Positions 52,812 through 60,211 of a DNA stretch of 60,211 nt are shown here, one piece after another. The stretch covers positions 1 to 60,211 of the forward strand of contig DJIF01000104.1 of assembly GCA_002433485.1 (NCBI GenBank). Reading direction: 5' to 3'. Every line of letters begins with the position of its first letter. Positions within the stretch are counted from its first letter, which is position 1. Under the pieces are notes generated by a model, which was not told the DNA's origin, searched no databases, and saw only the letters and a list, made by a program, of their open reading frames with translations. Position numbers and translations under genes: made by a program. This stretch comes from Deltaproteobacteria bacterium UBA6601. Lineage in GTDB: Bacteria > Myxococcota_A > UBA796 > UBA9615.

Positions 52812-53198
52812 GTGATTCGTGTTTCGATGCTCTTCTGGCTGCTCTCTTTGTCCCTGTTGGCTGGTTGCCTGACCGGCAGCAATTATCCCGCTGAGCGGGC
52901 CCGCACCTATTGCGCGAGTCTATTCAGCTGTGTAGCTGAGGGAGAGATTGAGCTGCTGACCACCTATGACGATGTCAATGAGTGTGTAGCTGAGGAGCGT
53001 CGGGTCTTTGAGGAGTCTTCCCCGTATCAGAGCTACCTAGATGGCGGCTGTGCTTTTGACTCAGACAGCGCCCGCCGCTGCCTTGAGGAGGCTGCCGGTG
53101 TTGTCTCAGACGCTGATTGCGACGGCAATATGGGGTTCTTTAGCTTCGTCTTGGATGTTGCCGATGACGACTGCGACGATGTGTACTGCGGGTCTTAA
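52812..53198 (+). CDS. Small Cys-rich lipoprotein
   Basis: 128 residues from GTG 52812 (GAGGA about 7 bases upstream). Lipobox LSLLAGC (Cys19). The mature part carries seven or eight further cysteines (RTYCASLFSCVAEG, NECVAEE, GGCAFDSDSARRCLEEA, DCDGNMG, DDCDDVYCGS), an arrangement like small disulfide-rich lipoproteins of myxobacteria. No function is apparent. Probably in one unit with the upstream lipoprotein gene. Confidence 0.75.
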   Translation: MIRVSMLFWLLSLSLLAGCLTGSNYPAERARTYCASLFSCVAEGEIELLTTYDDVNECVAEERRVFEESSPYQSYLDGGCAFDSDSARRCLEEAAGVVSDADCDGNMGFFSFVLDVADDDCDDVYCGS

Positions 53199-53217
53199 CC
53201 CTGATCAGCAGCTGGCC

Positions 53218-53237
53218 CCTCCCTAACGAGTGGGAGG
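53218..53237. terminator. Inverted repeat between convergent genes
   Basis: CCTCCC-N8-GGGAGG spans the stop codon of the minus-strand Spy-like gene and lies 20 bases after the stop of the plus-strand lipoprotein gene. No T run on either side, so termination is only a possibility. Confidence 0.25.
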
Positions 53238-53774
53238 AGGCTCGCCGCCGCCTCGGGGACCTTTACCGTGTCGCTTGCGGTGCTTCTTACGTTCTTTCCG
53301 AATCATCTCGCGGATCTTCCGTTCGAATTGAGCCTTAGTGAGCAGGAACTTAATTCTCTGTTCGGTACTGAGGATGCCCTTTAAGCCGTCGAGCTGCTGA
53401 CCTTCTACGGTGGCAATCTCAATGTTGATCCGGTTCACCTCGCTCAGGTGTCGGTCGGCCTCCTGTGGATTGATTTCGCCGTTCTTCAGCATCTTGCGAA
53501 GTTGGCGCTGGCTGCGCTGTTTGCTCTGTTGGAGCTGCTCAAGTTCCCCGTCGTGCTTGCGCAGGTAGGGGAACAGCTTGGCTGCGGTCGCTTCATCCAG
53601 TTCGAGCGCTTCGGTGAGGCTGTACATCTTTACCATGCGGATCTTTTCCAGCATCTCAGCGCGTCGCTGGTTGTGTGCGGCATCGTCGGGGGGCGGACTC
53701 TGGGCGAGGGCGGCGCTGCAAAGCAGCATGGTGCTGAGGCAGAGGACAAGCAGGCGGCAAAAAGTGGGCTGCAT
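53223..53774 (-). CDS. Periplasmic Spy/CpxP/ZraP-like protein
   Basis: 183 residues; signal peptide about 1-24 (cleavage after ALA). The mature part is helical and strongly charged: EMLEKIRMVKMYSLTEALEL, a LTEALELDEATAAKLFPYL stretch recalling the LTxxQ repeat proteins, KRQLRKMLKNGEI-like segments and a long basic tail (KERKKHRKRHGKGPRGGG). Spy-type proteins are periplasmic chaperones or envelope stress sensors. As the last gene of an ECF sigma/anti-sigma operon it may sense envelope conditions or be a target; inference from context. GGAG lies 6 bases before ATG. Confidence 0.8.
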   Translation of the reverse strand: MQPTFCRLLVLCLSTMLLCSAALAQSPPPDDAAHNQRRAEMLEKIRMVKMYSLTEALELDEATAAKLFPYLRKHDGELEQLQQSKQRSQRQLRKMLKNGEINPQEADRHLSEVNRINIEIATVEGQQLDGLKGILSTEQRIKFLLTKAQFERKIREMIRKERKKHRKRHGKGPRGGGEPPPTR

Positions 53775-53804
53775 AACGGGCTCCAGGTAGATGAGTACGG
53801 GTGG

Positions 53805-54443
53805 TCAGAGGCTTAGGGTCAGTGAGTTGAGGATCTGAGCATCGAGCAGCTCGAGCTCTTCGGCGAGGCTGGTGGTCAGAGGCAGCGGAGCCAGCTCTTC
53901 ATCAGCGTCCTGCTCAAGTTGCCATTGGGTGAGGAAGGCCAGCGGAATCTGCTCGTCGCTCTCGAGCTCGCTGAGCATTGCGCTGCTGATCTCCCGCACC
54001 GTCTCTTCAAACTCGTGGTTGTCCACCAGGGCAGGCGTGCTGCGGAGAGTTGGTGAGTCTCCCAGCTGCAGCGCCAAGAGCAACATGGCAGCTGCGGCCA
54101 GCGCCGCGCTGATGGCCAGCCGGTTGCGCCACCATCGCTCTGGCCCTCGGCGTAGGCCTCTGGCCTGGTCCTCGTTCTGCTCCATGGCGGCTACCACCTG
54201 GTCCCCGAGCTTGGCGAAGTAGTCGTCGTCGAAGCGGCTGTGGTCAAGCAGGTCGCTGGACCTCCATTCGGCCAGCTGGAGCTTCAAGGTCGCGATCTGC
54301 TTGGCACAGTTTGGACAGGACTCAAGGTGTGCCTCAAGATCCATGTCCTCAGCCCCTTCTGCAAACAGAAGGAGGCGCTCCTCATCAGGACAGCTCATGT
54401 TCAGGTTCTTTCGCAATGGGAGGGAATAGATTCGGGCTCTCAT
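53805..54443 (-). CDS. Membrane anti-sigma factor with zinc-binding HxxxCxxC motif
   Basis: 212 residues. N-terminal ZAS-type domain with His39-x3-Cys43-x2-Cys46 (HLESCPNC), which in this family binds zinc and clamps the sigma factor. One span at about 109-127 (LAISAALAAAAMLLLALQL), then an acidic periplasmic domain (about 130-212). Start ATG 54443 is in an ATGA overlap with the sigma gene and has GGGG 7 bases upstream, so the two are made in step. It should hold the neighbouring ECF factor at the inner membrane until a periplasmic signal releases it. Confidence 0.9.
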   Translation of the reverse strand: MRARIYSLPLRKNLNMSCPDEERLLLFAEGAEDMDLEAHLESCPNCAKQIATLKLQLAEWRSSDLLDHSRFDDDYFAKLGDQVVAAMEQNEDQARGLRRGPERWWRNRLAISAALAAAAMLLLALQLGDSPTLRSTPALVDNHEFEETVREISSAMLSELESDEQIPLAFLTQWQLEQDADEELAPLPLTTSLAEELELLDAQILNSLTLSL

Positions 54444-55012
54444 GCCGCAACCCCCTTCTCGTCGAGGTACTTGCGGACATTTCGTACGGCGTGGTGAAAG
54501 TTGACCTTAGCGGTGTTCTCGCTGATCTCGCAGACCATGGCGATCTCGGCAAAGGAGAGTTCTTCATAGAGTCTCAGCAGGGCTACCGTGCGCTGTCTAG
54601 GTGGCAGCTCAGCCAGCGCTTCCTGAAGTAGCTCGCGGCGCTGCTGCAGGGCCAACCGCTCGTCGGCCTCCGCTTCCACCTGCCCCAGGACCTCCCCAGC
54701 CCCTGCGGCCCTTTCTACTACTCCATCTTCGTGTCTTCGCCAGGCCCGAGCCAGCTCGTTGAGGGTGAGGTTTCGCGCGATGCGCAGTAACCAGGTCTTG
54801 AACGAGGCCTCGCCGCGAAAGCTTTGGCGCCTAGCCCAGGCCTTGAGGAAGCTCTTCTGCACTATGTCTCGGCTGAGCTGCTCATCCCCTCGACTCATGC
54901 GCATGGCGAGGAAGAACACGCTGCGTTGGTGTTGTCGCACCAGTGCCGCGAACAGCTGGCGGTCTCCCCCTTGTAGTGCTGCAATCCACTCAGCTGGTTG
55001 GCCCGTGTCCAT
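54440..55012 (-). CDS. ECF-family RNA polymerase sigma factor (RpoE-like)
   Basis: 190 residues from ATG 55012; a TTG at 55051 in frame would add 13 residues. Region 2 is clear (FAALVRQHQRSVFFLAMRMS, IVQKSFLKAWARRQSFRGEA, FKTWLLRIARNLTLNELARA), as is region 4 (LAELPPRQRTVALLRLYEEL, FAEIAMVCEISENTAKVNFH). The acidic linker between them (about 95-130) is typical. It reads promoters of an envelope-related regulon, under control of the anti-sigma factor encoded next. The upstream PPC lipoprotein gene ends 54 bases before, with a run of 8 T in between. Confidence 0.95.
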   Translation of the reverse strand: MDTGQPAEWIAALQGGDRQLFAALVRQHQRSVFFLAMRMSRGDEQLSRDIVQKSFLKAWARRQSFRGEASFKTWLLRIARNLTLNELARAWRRHEDGVVERAAGAGEVLGQVEAEADERLALQQRRELLQEALAELPPRQRTVALLRLYEELSFAEIAMVCEISENTAKVNFHHAVRNVRKYLDEKGVAA

Positions 55013-55066
55013 GCTTTGTTCGACAGGGCAGCTCACAAGATGGTTAAGCAAGAGCTGAAAAAAAAG

Positions 55067-57346
55067 TCAGTATTGCCAGATCTCGATGTTGTAGTTGTTG
55101 CCGGGCACTGAGTCGTCGAAGCTGGCCAGATAGACCCGCACCAGCCAGTGGCCAGAGATGTTGGCAACGGTCGACAGTCCCTCGTTGTCACTGAGGGTCA
55201 GCCCGCTGACGACAGGAGTGGCGCTACCTGGTGGATAGATCTCAGCATCGACGTCGCCAAATGCGTGGGTAAACCACAGGTTGACGACCACTGTGTCACC
55301 CGCAGCAGCCCAAAGGCGGAACCAGTCTTCGTCGTTAGGGCAGCTGCGCAACCCGTTAATGCTGGTGCCGGGATATGGGCCTCCCGAGACCATCGTCGCG
55401 GTGGAGCCACTGTCGTTGTTTTCGTAGGCGTCTTCGCTGCAGTTTGCCGCTGGCACGTAGCTGACTGAGAGACTGTAGTTGTTGCCGGGATTGGCGTCAT
55501 CGTTACCTAGAAAGACTCGTATCTGCCAGTAGCCGGTAATGGGCACCGCGAGGTTTAGGGACTCGTTATCAGTCTGGCTGTAGGAGCCGCTATGGAGCCC
55601 ACCTGAAGGTGTATAGAGTTCGACGTTGATGTCACCCATGGCGTTGGCGAACAGTGCATTGACGCTCAGCTGCTCGCCAGCAACAGCGTAGTAGCTGTAC
55701 CAGTCATCGTCGCCGGGGCAAGAGGTGAGCCCTGCCGCGTTGAACAGGGCGGTTGGCAGGGTATGTGCGGTCGCTGCGCTGTCGTTGTTCTCAAAGCTGT
55801 CGTCTGCGCAACTGGGTACGGAGGTGTAGCTGACAGAGAGGTTGTAGGTGTTACCTGGTACCGAATCATCGCCACCGTTTAGGAAGACGCGAATCCTCCA
55901 GGTCCCGGTACTGGGAATCGCCACGTTGAGTTGTTCATTGTTGTTGGCGCTGTAGGCTCCAGAGTACAGCGCTCCGGACGGGTCAAAAAGCTGCACATCG
56001 ATGTTGCCCATGCTGTCGCTGAAGATGGCGTCAAGGTTGAGCACCTCGCCGTAAGCCAGATAGTAGCTGTACCAGTCGTCATCGCCGGGACATGCTGCGA
56101 GGCTGCTGGCCGAGAAGGGGCCAGTGCCCAGGCTATAGGCTGTTGCCAGGGAGTCGTTGTTCTCGTAGGCGTCGTCCACACAGGCTGCCGGAGCAGTGGA
56201 GACCACCGTGGCGCTCAACGAGTAGGAGTTGCCCGGGTTCGATCCGAGGTCGCTCTGTAGCCAGACTCGCAGCAGATAGGTGCCTGCAATAGGTGCTGTG
56301 TAAGGGCCCAGGGCTTCGCCATTTCCGCTGCCGGTAGAGTGCAGAAGTTGAACTCCTGATGCGGTGAGCAGGGCGAGGTCGATGTCGCCTTCGCTGTGCG
56401 CGAACGAAAGCGACGCGGAGATCTTGTCGCCGGCATTGACGCTGACCGCATAGAAGTCGTCGTCACCGATACAGGCGGTCAGCCCCGCATAGGCTCCCGG
56501 CGCGATCGTCGCCGCGTTGTTGAAGCTGTCGTTGTCCTCGAAGGCGTCGTTGGGGCAGTTGCTTGAGCAGTTGGGCGCTGCCGCGCAGTCGCTGTCAGCG
56601 CAGTCGATCGCCCCATCGAGGTCATTGTCGAAGTTGTCTGTGCAGTTGCCTTCAGCGCTTGGTTGAGTGGCGTCATCGTCGTCGCCGCTGCCGCCAAAGC
56701 CATTGACGCTGATCTGCAGGTCGTATGAATTTCCGGGACTGAAGCCGCTGTCGCTGAACAGCGAGACTTTGATCAGATAAAGGCCGCTCGCAGGTACTGC
56801 GGTCGGCACGATCTCCTCGTTGTCGTTGATGGAGGTCGAAGAGGCCAGAGTCGTGCCAGCTGCGTCAACAACGTGCAGGTCAATGTCGCCTTCGCTGTTG
56901 AGAAAGAATAGGGAGACAGCGATCTCGTCACCGGTGGCGAGGTGAATAGAGAAGAAGTCCAGGTCTCCTTCACAGGCAGCCATGGACGAGTAGTAGCCGG
57001 GCGCGATACCAACCGCCGTTGCCTCGCTGTCATTCTCTTCGTAGCTATCTTCGGCGCACAGGCCGGTCGGCCCGTTGTCATTGTTGACGGTGTCGTCGTC
57101 GTCAGCGGTGTCGTCGTCGCCAGCGGTGTCGTCATCGTCGAAGCTGTCATCGTCATCGCCGAAGCTGTCATCGTCATCGCCAGCGGTGTCGTCATCGCCG
57201 GCGGTGTCGTCATCGCCAGCGGTGTCGTCATCGCCAGCGGTGTCGTCATCGCCAGCGGTGTCGTGATCATCGCCAGCAGGGTCGATATCGACCTGGCAAG
57301 CGGTGAGCATCCACAGCGAGAGAAAGATTGGGGCCCAACAGCGCAT
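55067..57346 (-). CDS. Poly-Asp lipoprotein with five PPC domains
   Basis: 759 residues. Lipobox LWMLTAC (Cys17), then a tether of TAGDDD and DDDDSF units to about residue 90. Five pre-peptidase C-terminal (PPC)-type beta domains follow, each opening with a C-x-DD-YENNDS-like motif and holding CPGDDDWYSYY and GDIDVELY-like strands. One acidic Cys repeat of the type found in the giant lipoprotein (NFDNDLDGAIDCADSDC) lies between domains 1 and 2. No protease domain is attached, although PPC domains are best known as tails of secreted proteases. It is the first gene of the unit with the ECF sigma factor. Surface location is inferred. ATG 57346 has TAAGAT 6 bases upstream and a GGGAG too close to act. 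Confidence 0.88.
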   Translation of the reverse strand: MRCWAPIFLSLWMLTACQVDIDPAGDDHDTAGDDDTAGDDDTAGDDDTAGDDDTAGDDDDSFGDDDDSFDDDDTAGDDDTADDDDTVNNDNGPTGLCAEDSYEENDSEATAVGIAPGYYSSMAACEGDLDFFSIHLATGDEIAVSLFFLNSEGDIDLHVVDAAGTTLASSTSINDNEEIVPTAVPASGLYLIKVSLFSDSGFSPGNSYDLQISVNGFGGSGDDDDATQPSAEGNCTDNFDNDLDGAIDCADSDCAAAPNCSSNCPNDAFEDNDSFNNAATIAPGAYAGLTACIGDDDFYAVSVNAGDKISASLSFAHSEGDIDLALLTASGVQLLHSTGSGNGEALGPYTAPIAGTYLLRVWLQSDLGSNPGNSYSLSATVVSTAPAACVDDAYENNDSLATAYSLGTGPFSASSLAACPGDDDWYSYYLAYGEVLNLDAIFSDSMGNIDVQLFDPSGALYSGAYSANNNEQLNVAIPSTGTWRIRVFLNGGDDSVPGNTYNLSVSYTSVPSCADDSFENNDSAATAHTLPTALFNAAGLTSCPGDDDWYSYYAVAGEQLSVNALFANAMGDINVELYTPSGGLHSGSYSQTDNESLNLAVPITGYWQIRVFLGNDDANPGNNYSLSVSYVPAANCSEDAYENNDSGSTATMVSGGPYPGTSINGLRSCPNDEDWFRLWAAAGDTVVVNLWFTHAFGDVDAEIYPPGSATPVVSGLTLSDNEGLSTVANISGHWLVRVYLASFDDSVPGNNYNIEIWQY
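57185..57256 (-). repeat. 18-base tandem repeat encoding TAGDDD
   Basis: Four near-perfect copies of an 18-base unit (ggtgtcgtcatcgccagc on the plus strand) with degenerate copies on both sides. The sequence is in frame, so copy-number change would alter tether length only. Confidence 0.85.
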
Positions 57347-57352
57347 GCTCCC

Positions 57353-57358
57353 ATCTTA
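57353..57358 (-). promoter_or_regulatory. Putative -10 box for a leaderless transcript
   Basis: TAAGAT on the minus strand, 6 bases before ATG 57346. No convincing -35. It would drive the PPC lipoprotein and possibly the sigma operon. Confidence 0.3.
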
Positions 57359-57444
57359 GCAAGCCCAGCGGCGCCGGGCCGGTGCCTTGCTGCGCCCGAC
57401 TGAGAACGAGCTTGCTATGCAATGTCTAGGGCAGCCTGCTGAGC

Positions 57445-60211
57445 CTATTGAATCTGCACATCCAGCTCGTAGTCGGTGTCACCGGAGGCCAGGAGCCAAA
57501 CCTCGACCAGAATGTAATAGGTGCCGCTGCTCGTCACCGTTTCGCTGATCGACTCGTTGTTCGTCGATGAGTAGGAACTGGCCAGTATGGATGTGCTGCT
57601 GTGGAACTCCAGGTCGAGGTCAACGTTGTTGTCCTGGAACAGCAGGTCCACGTTGATGGTGTCGCCAGCGTCCAGCTCGATGGCGTACCAGTCTTCTGCG
57701 TCAGAGCTGCTCGAGGCGGTCAAGCCCCAGTAGTAGGTCTCATCGACGGCCGCTGCGCTGGCCTGAGAGTCGTTGGGCTCGAAGAAGTCGTCACTGCTCC
57801 AGTTGCTGGCCTGTCGCGCGACAACCGTCTCCATCTGATAGCGGTTGCCTGCCTGGCTGCCATCGTCCAGATAGAGCTCCACCTGGATGTAGTGCAGCCC
57901 TGCCTGGGTCGCGGTGTAGGTGGGGATGTTTTCGTTGTCATCAGAGGTCCAACTGTAGTCGAGCAGGCTGCCGGATCCACCGGTACCGGGCCCGTACAGG
58001 TTGAGGTCGATGTCGCCTTCGGCATGGCTGAAGTCAAGGTTTACCGCCAGGGTGTCGCCGACACCCAATTCCACCGCATACCAGTCTTCGTCGTTGGTGA
58101 AGACTCGTAGTCCGTCGACTCGGTAGCCCGGGATCTCCAGGGCTGCGCTGTCAGAGTCGTTGTCCTCGAGCGCGTCATCGCCGGCGGTGATCGTTGTCTC
58201 CAGGGTATACGGGTTGCCCGGGACGCTGCCCAGGTCCTGGTAGAGCCGGGTGTTGACGTAGTAGGTGCCATCTTCAGGGGCCGTGTAGCTGACGCTCTCG
58301 GTGCTCGAAAAGCTGACGCTTGTGGCAACTGCAGTGCTGCTGGATTCGTTGTAGAGGTACAGGTCGATGTCGCCGTCAGCCGGCGCGAAGTTGGCATCGA
58401 CCTCGATCGTATCGCCTGCCCACAGTTCAATGGAGAACCAGTCCTGGTCACTGAGGCAGGAGTTCAGGCCTGAGGTGAAGCCGGTCGTGATCGCTGCGGC
58501 AGTGCTCTTGGTGTTATTGGGCTCGTAGCTGTCGGCCACGCAGGGTGCTGCGGTGACGCTGAGGTCCAGGGCATAGCTGTTGCCCAGGGTGGAGCCGGCA
58601 TCGGTGTTCAGCTCCACCTCGATGTAGTAGCTGCCAGCACTGGTCACCGTCTGGGGCCCGACGCTCTCGTTGTTGGTGAGGCTGGCGCTGATGTCCAGCA
58701 GGGTTCCCGCACTGTCATACAGCCTGAGGTCTAGGTCGCCTTCGCTGTGTAGGAAGGTGATGTCCGCCTCAATGGTGTCGCCTGCCTGTAGCGAAACGGT
58801 GTACCAGTCGTCATCGCTGGGGCAGGAGCTTAGGCCGCCGAAGCTGCCCTGGGTCAGGGTCGTTGCGTTGGCCAGGGTGTCGTTGTCTTCGTAGCTATCG
58901 GCGATGCAGGGGGCCGGTGCATCACAGGCATCGCCGAGTCCGTCACCGTCGCTGTCCAGCTGGTTGCTGTTGGCGTCATTAGGGCAGTTGTCATTGTTGT
59001 CGCAGAAGCCGTCCGCATCACTGTCGCCGCTGCTGTCATTGCCGTTGCAGACATCGCAGCTGTCACCGGCACCATCGCCGTCGGCGTCGGGAGGCGTGAT
59101 GGTCAGGTCAAAGTCGGCGGTTGTGCCCAAGAACCCATCCACCACAATCAGATACGTCGTTCCGGCGGTGGCATTAAAGGAGGTGCTGGCGTCACTGAGC
59201 TGGACGCCAAGTCCGTAGGCGATGCAGGCGTTCGCATTACAGCCGCCTGAGGAAGCGTCCAGGACCAGTAGATCGAGATAGCCGGTGTTCTCTGCCAGGG
59301 TGACCTGGTGGACGCCGGCGTCGGTGGCGGTGAACTGATGGACGTATTCCGGTCCGTCCAGGGTGAAGGTACTACCGCAGGCTCCGCCGCTCCAGTCGCT
59401 GATCAGGTTGGTGCTGCCCGGGCCGCCGTTGTTACCCGAATAGCTGTTGTTGGCGCAGCTTAGGGTGGTCGCGGGGCTGCAGCTACCTGGGGCCGTCTGG
59501 CAGGCATCGCCGGTGCCGTCGCCGTCGCTGTCGTCTTGATTGGGGTTGGCCGTTGAGGGACAATTGTCCTGATCGTCGCAGACCCCATCGCCGTCGCTGT
59601 CTCCGGTAGCCGAGTTGGGACAGGCATCGCAGGCATCCCCTAGCTGATCGACATCGGCGTCTGCCTGGCTGGGGTTAGCGATGGTCGGACAGTTGTCGTC
59701 AGCGTCGTTAACACCATCGCCATCGGCATCGCCGCCGCTGGGGGTGCTGTCGTCGTCATCGCCAGGCGCGCTATCGTCGTCGTCGCCGGCTGCACTGTCG
59801 TCATCATCCCCTGGAGTGGTGCTGCTGACCCGGATGTCGAGGCTGTAGTCATTGCCTAGGACGGCGTCGGTTTCGGAGTACAGCAAGACCCTCAGGATGT
59901 AGGTCCCGGCGATGTCTGCTACTCCGCTCATGCTCTCGTTGTCGGTCGTACTTGCACCAGAGTCCAGTCCAACACCTTGCGGGTCGTACAGCCCGGCGTC
60001 GATGTCGCCGTCTGCGGTGTTGAACAGCACATCGATCTCCAGGCTGTCGCCAGCGTTGAGTTGCAGTGCGTAGAAGTCTTCGTCTTCGGGGCAGCTGCGT
60101 AGGTTCTGGTGTTGACTGATGCTGAGAGCAGCGGCCTGATCGCTGCTGTCGTTGTCTTCAAAGGAGTCGTCGGCGCAGGTCCCTGCAGTGCTGTCGTCGT
60201 CGTCGCCGGTG
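57445..60211 (-). CDS. Large PPC/thrombospondin-3 protein (5' end outside window)
   Basis: About 921 residues visible; the frame stays open to the right edge, where it reads TGDDDDSTAG before the first domain, so the N-terminus is probably not far outside. Order: PPC domain 1, a DDDDSAAGDDDDS-like linker, a thrombospondin type-3-like block (DADGDGVNDADDNCPTIANP, DSDGDGTGDACQ), an SCG/PPC-like domain as in the giant lipoprotein (LSCANNSYSG...LDLLVLDASSG), a second type-3 block (DSDGDGLGDACDAPAP), then four PPC domains, ending TDYELDVQIQ. Type-3 blocks bind calcium. No catalytic domain or sorting tail at the C-terminus. Probably a surface protein; the ATG at 60030 is internal to domain 1 and is not the start. 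Confidence 0.88.
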   Translation of the reverse strand, partial: TGDDDDSTAGTCADDSFEDNDSSDQAAALSISQHQNLRSCPEDEDFYALQLNAGDSLEIDVLFNTADGDIDAGLYDPQGVGLDSGASTTDNESMSGVADIAGTYILRVLLYSETDAVLGNDYSLDIRVSSTTPGDDDDSAAGDDDDSAPGDDDDSTPSGGDADGDGVNDADDNCPTIANPSQADADVDQLGDACDACPNSATGDSDGDGVCDDQDNCPSTANPNQDDSDGDGTGDACQTAPGSCSPATTLSCANNSYSGNNGGPGSTNLISDWSGGACGSTFTLDGPEYVHQFTATDAGVHQVTLAENTGYLDLLVLDASSGGCNANACIAYGLGVQLSDASTSFNATAGTTYLIVVDGFLGTTADFDLTITPPDADGDGAGDSCDVCNGNDSSGDSDADGFCDNNDNCPNDANSNQLDSDGDGLGDACDAPAPCIADSYEDNDTLANATTLTQGSFGGLSSCPSDDDWYTVSLQAGDTIEADITFLHSEGDLDLRLYDSAGTLLDISASLTNNESVGPQTVTSAGSYYIEVELNTDAGSTLGNSYALDLSVTAAPCVADSYEPNNTKSTAAAITTGFTSGLNSCLSDQDWFSIELWAGDTIEVDANFAPADGDIDLYLYNESSSTAVATSVSFSSTESVSYTAPEDGTYYVNTRLYQDLGSVPGNPYTLETTITAGDDALEDNDSDSAALEIPGYRVDGLRVFTNDEDWYAVELGVGDTLAVNLDFSHAEGDIDLNLYGPGTGGSGSLLDYSWTSDDNENIPTYTATQAGLHYIQVELYLDDGSQAGNRYQMETVVARQASNWSSDDFFEPNDSQASAAAVDETYYWGLTASSSSDAEDWYAIELDAGDTINVDLLFQDNNVDLDLEFHSSTSILASSYSSTNNESISETVTSSGTYYILVEVWLLASGDTDYELDVQIQ

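Noticed and set aside
1..60211. Insertion sequences, integrases or genomic-island signs
   Set aside because: No transposase, recombinase or flanking direct repeat was seen, and codon use and composition look even across the window.

Overview
The window reads as a chromosomal segment of a GC-rich, diderm (two-membrane) bacterium of the Myxococcota/former Deltaproteobacteria kind, probably uncultured. The basis is the combination of a Glt/Nfs-like trans-envelope machine with AgmX/PglI-type C-terminal domain, a MopE-type metal-motif protein ending in a MYXO-CTERM-like tail, several lipoproteins with poly-aspartate stretches just behind the lipobox, and LolA/FtsK/RimO housekeeping genes. I saw no tRNA, rRNA, CRISPR array, transposase, integrase or phage gene, and no non-coding stretch above about 300 bases.

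Layout. 1-3.5 kb: the tail of an Asp-rich protein at the left edge, then a peptide-type ABC importer (binding lipoprotein and two permeases, no ATPase) on the minus strand. 3.6-18.5 kb: one long plus-strand cluster encoding a putative trans-envelope motor: a coiled-coil secreted protein, three TPR proteins (one a lipoprotein), a small exported protein, one TolQ/ExbB-like and two TolR/ExbD-like proteins, an FHA-like/TM/TonB-like linker protein, a small periplasmic helical protein and an outer-membrane beta-barrel, followed by a Gfo/Idh/MocA oxidoreductase. 19.8-30.3 kb: envelope and division functions (ftsK, lolA, rimO, an S41 protease, a degenerate YibQ-like deacetylase, and convergently envC, ftsX, ftsE). 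30.5-35.5 kb: a roughly 1,660-residue lipoprotein with 30 acidic Cys-paired repeats. 35.6-44.4 kb: a small Cys protein, a PduO-type cobalamin adenosyltransferase, a large membrane protein, a poly-Asp lipoprotein, transketolase and the MopE-like MYXO-CTERM protein. 44.5-53.2 kb: two unrecognised proteins, a homocysteine S-methyltransferase family protein, a single-span membrane protein, GluQ, NadD, a CPBP protease and two lipoproteins. 53.2-60.2 kb: an ECF sigma/anti-sigma/Spy-like operon headed by a five-PPC-domain lipoprotein, and a second large PPC/thrombospondin-3 protein running off the right edge.

How it fits together. Most of the window concerns the cell envelope: a motor-driven machine spanning both membranes, lipoprotein carriage (LolA), peptidoglycan hydrolase control (FtsEX-EnvC-YibQ-S41) and a family of large calcium/metal-motif surface proteins. 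Two points stand out. First, one of the two ExbD-like stator subunits naturally has Asn where the proton-carrying Asp is expected, and the ExbB-like gene appears to start on ATC behind a perfect GGAGG. Second, many first genes of transcription units carry a TANNNT box 6-9 bases before a start codon with no usable ribosome binding site, which points to frequent leaderless transcripts. All assignments are from reading the sequence; no database search was run.
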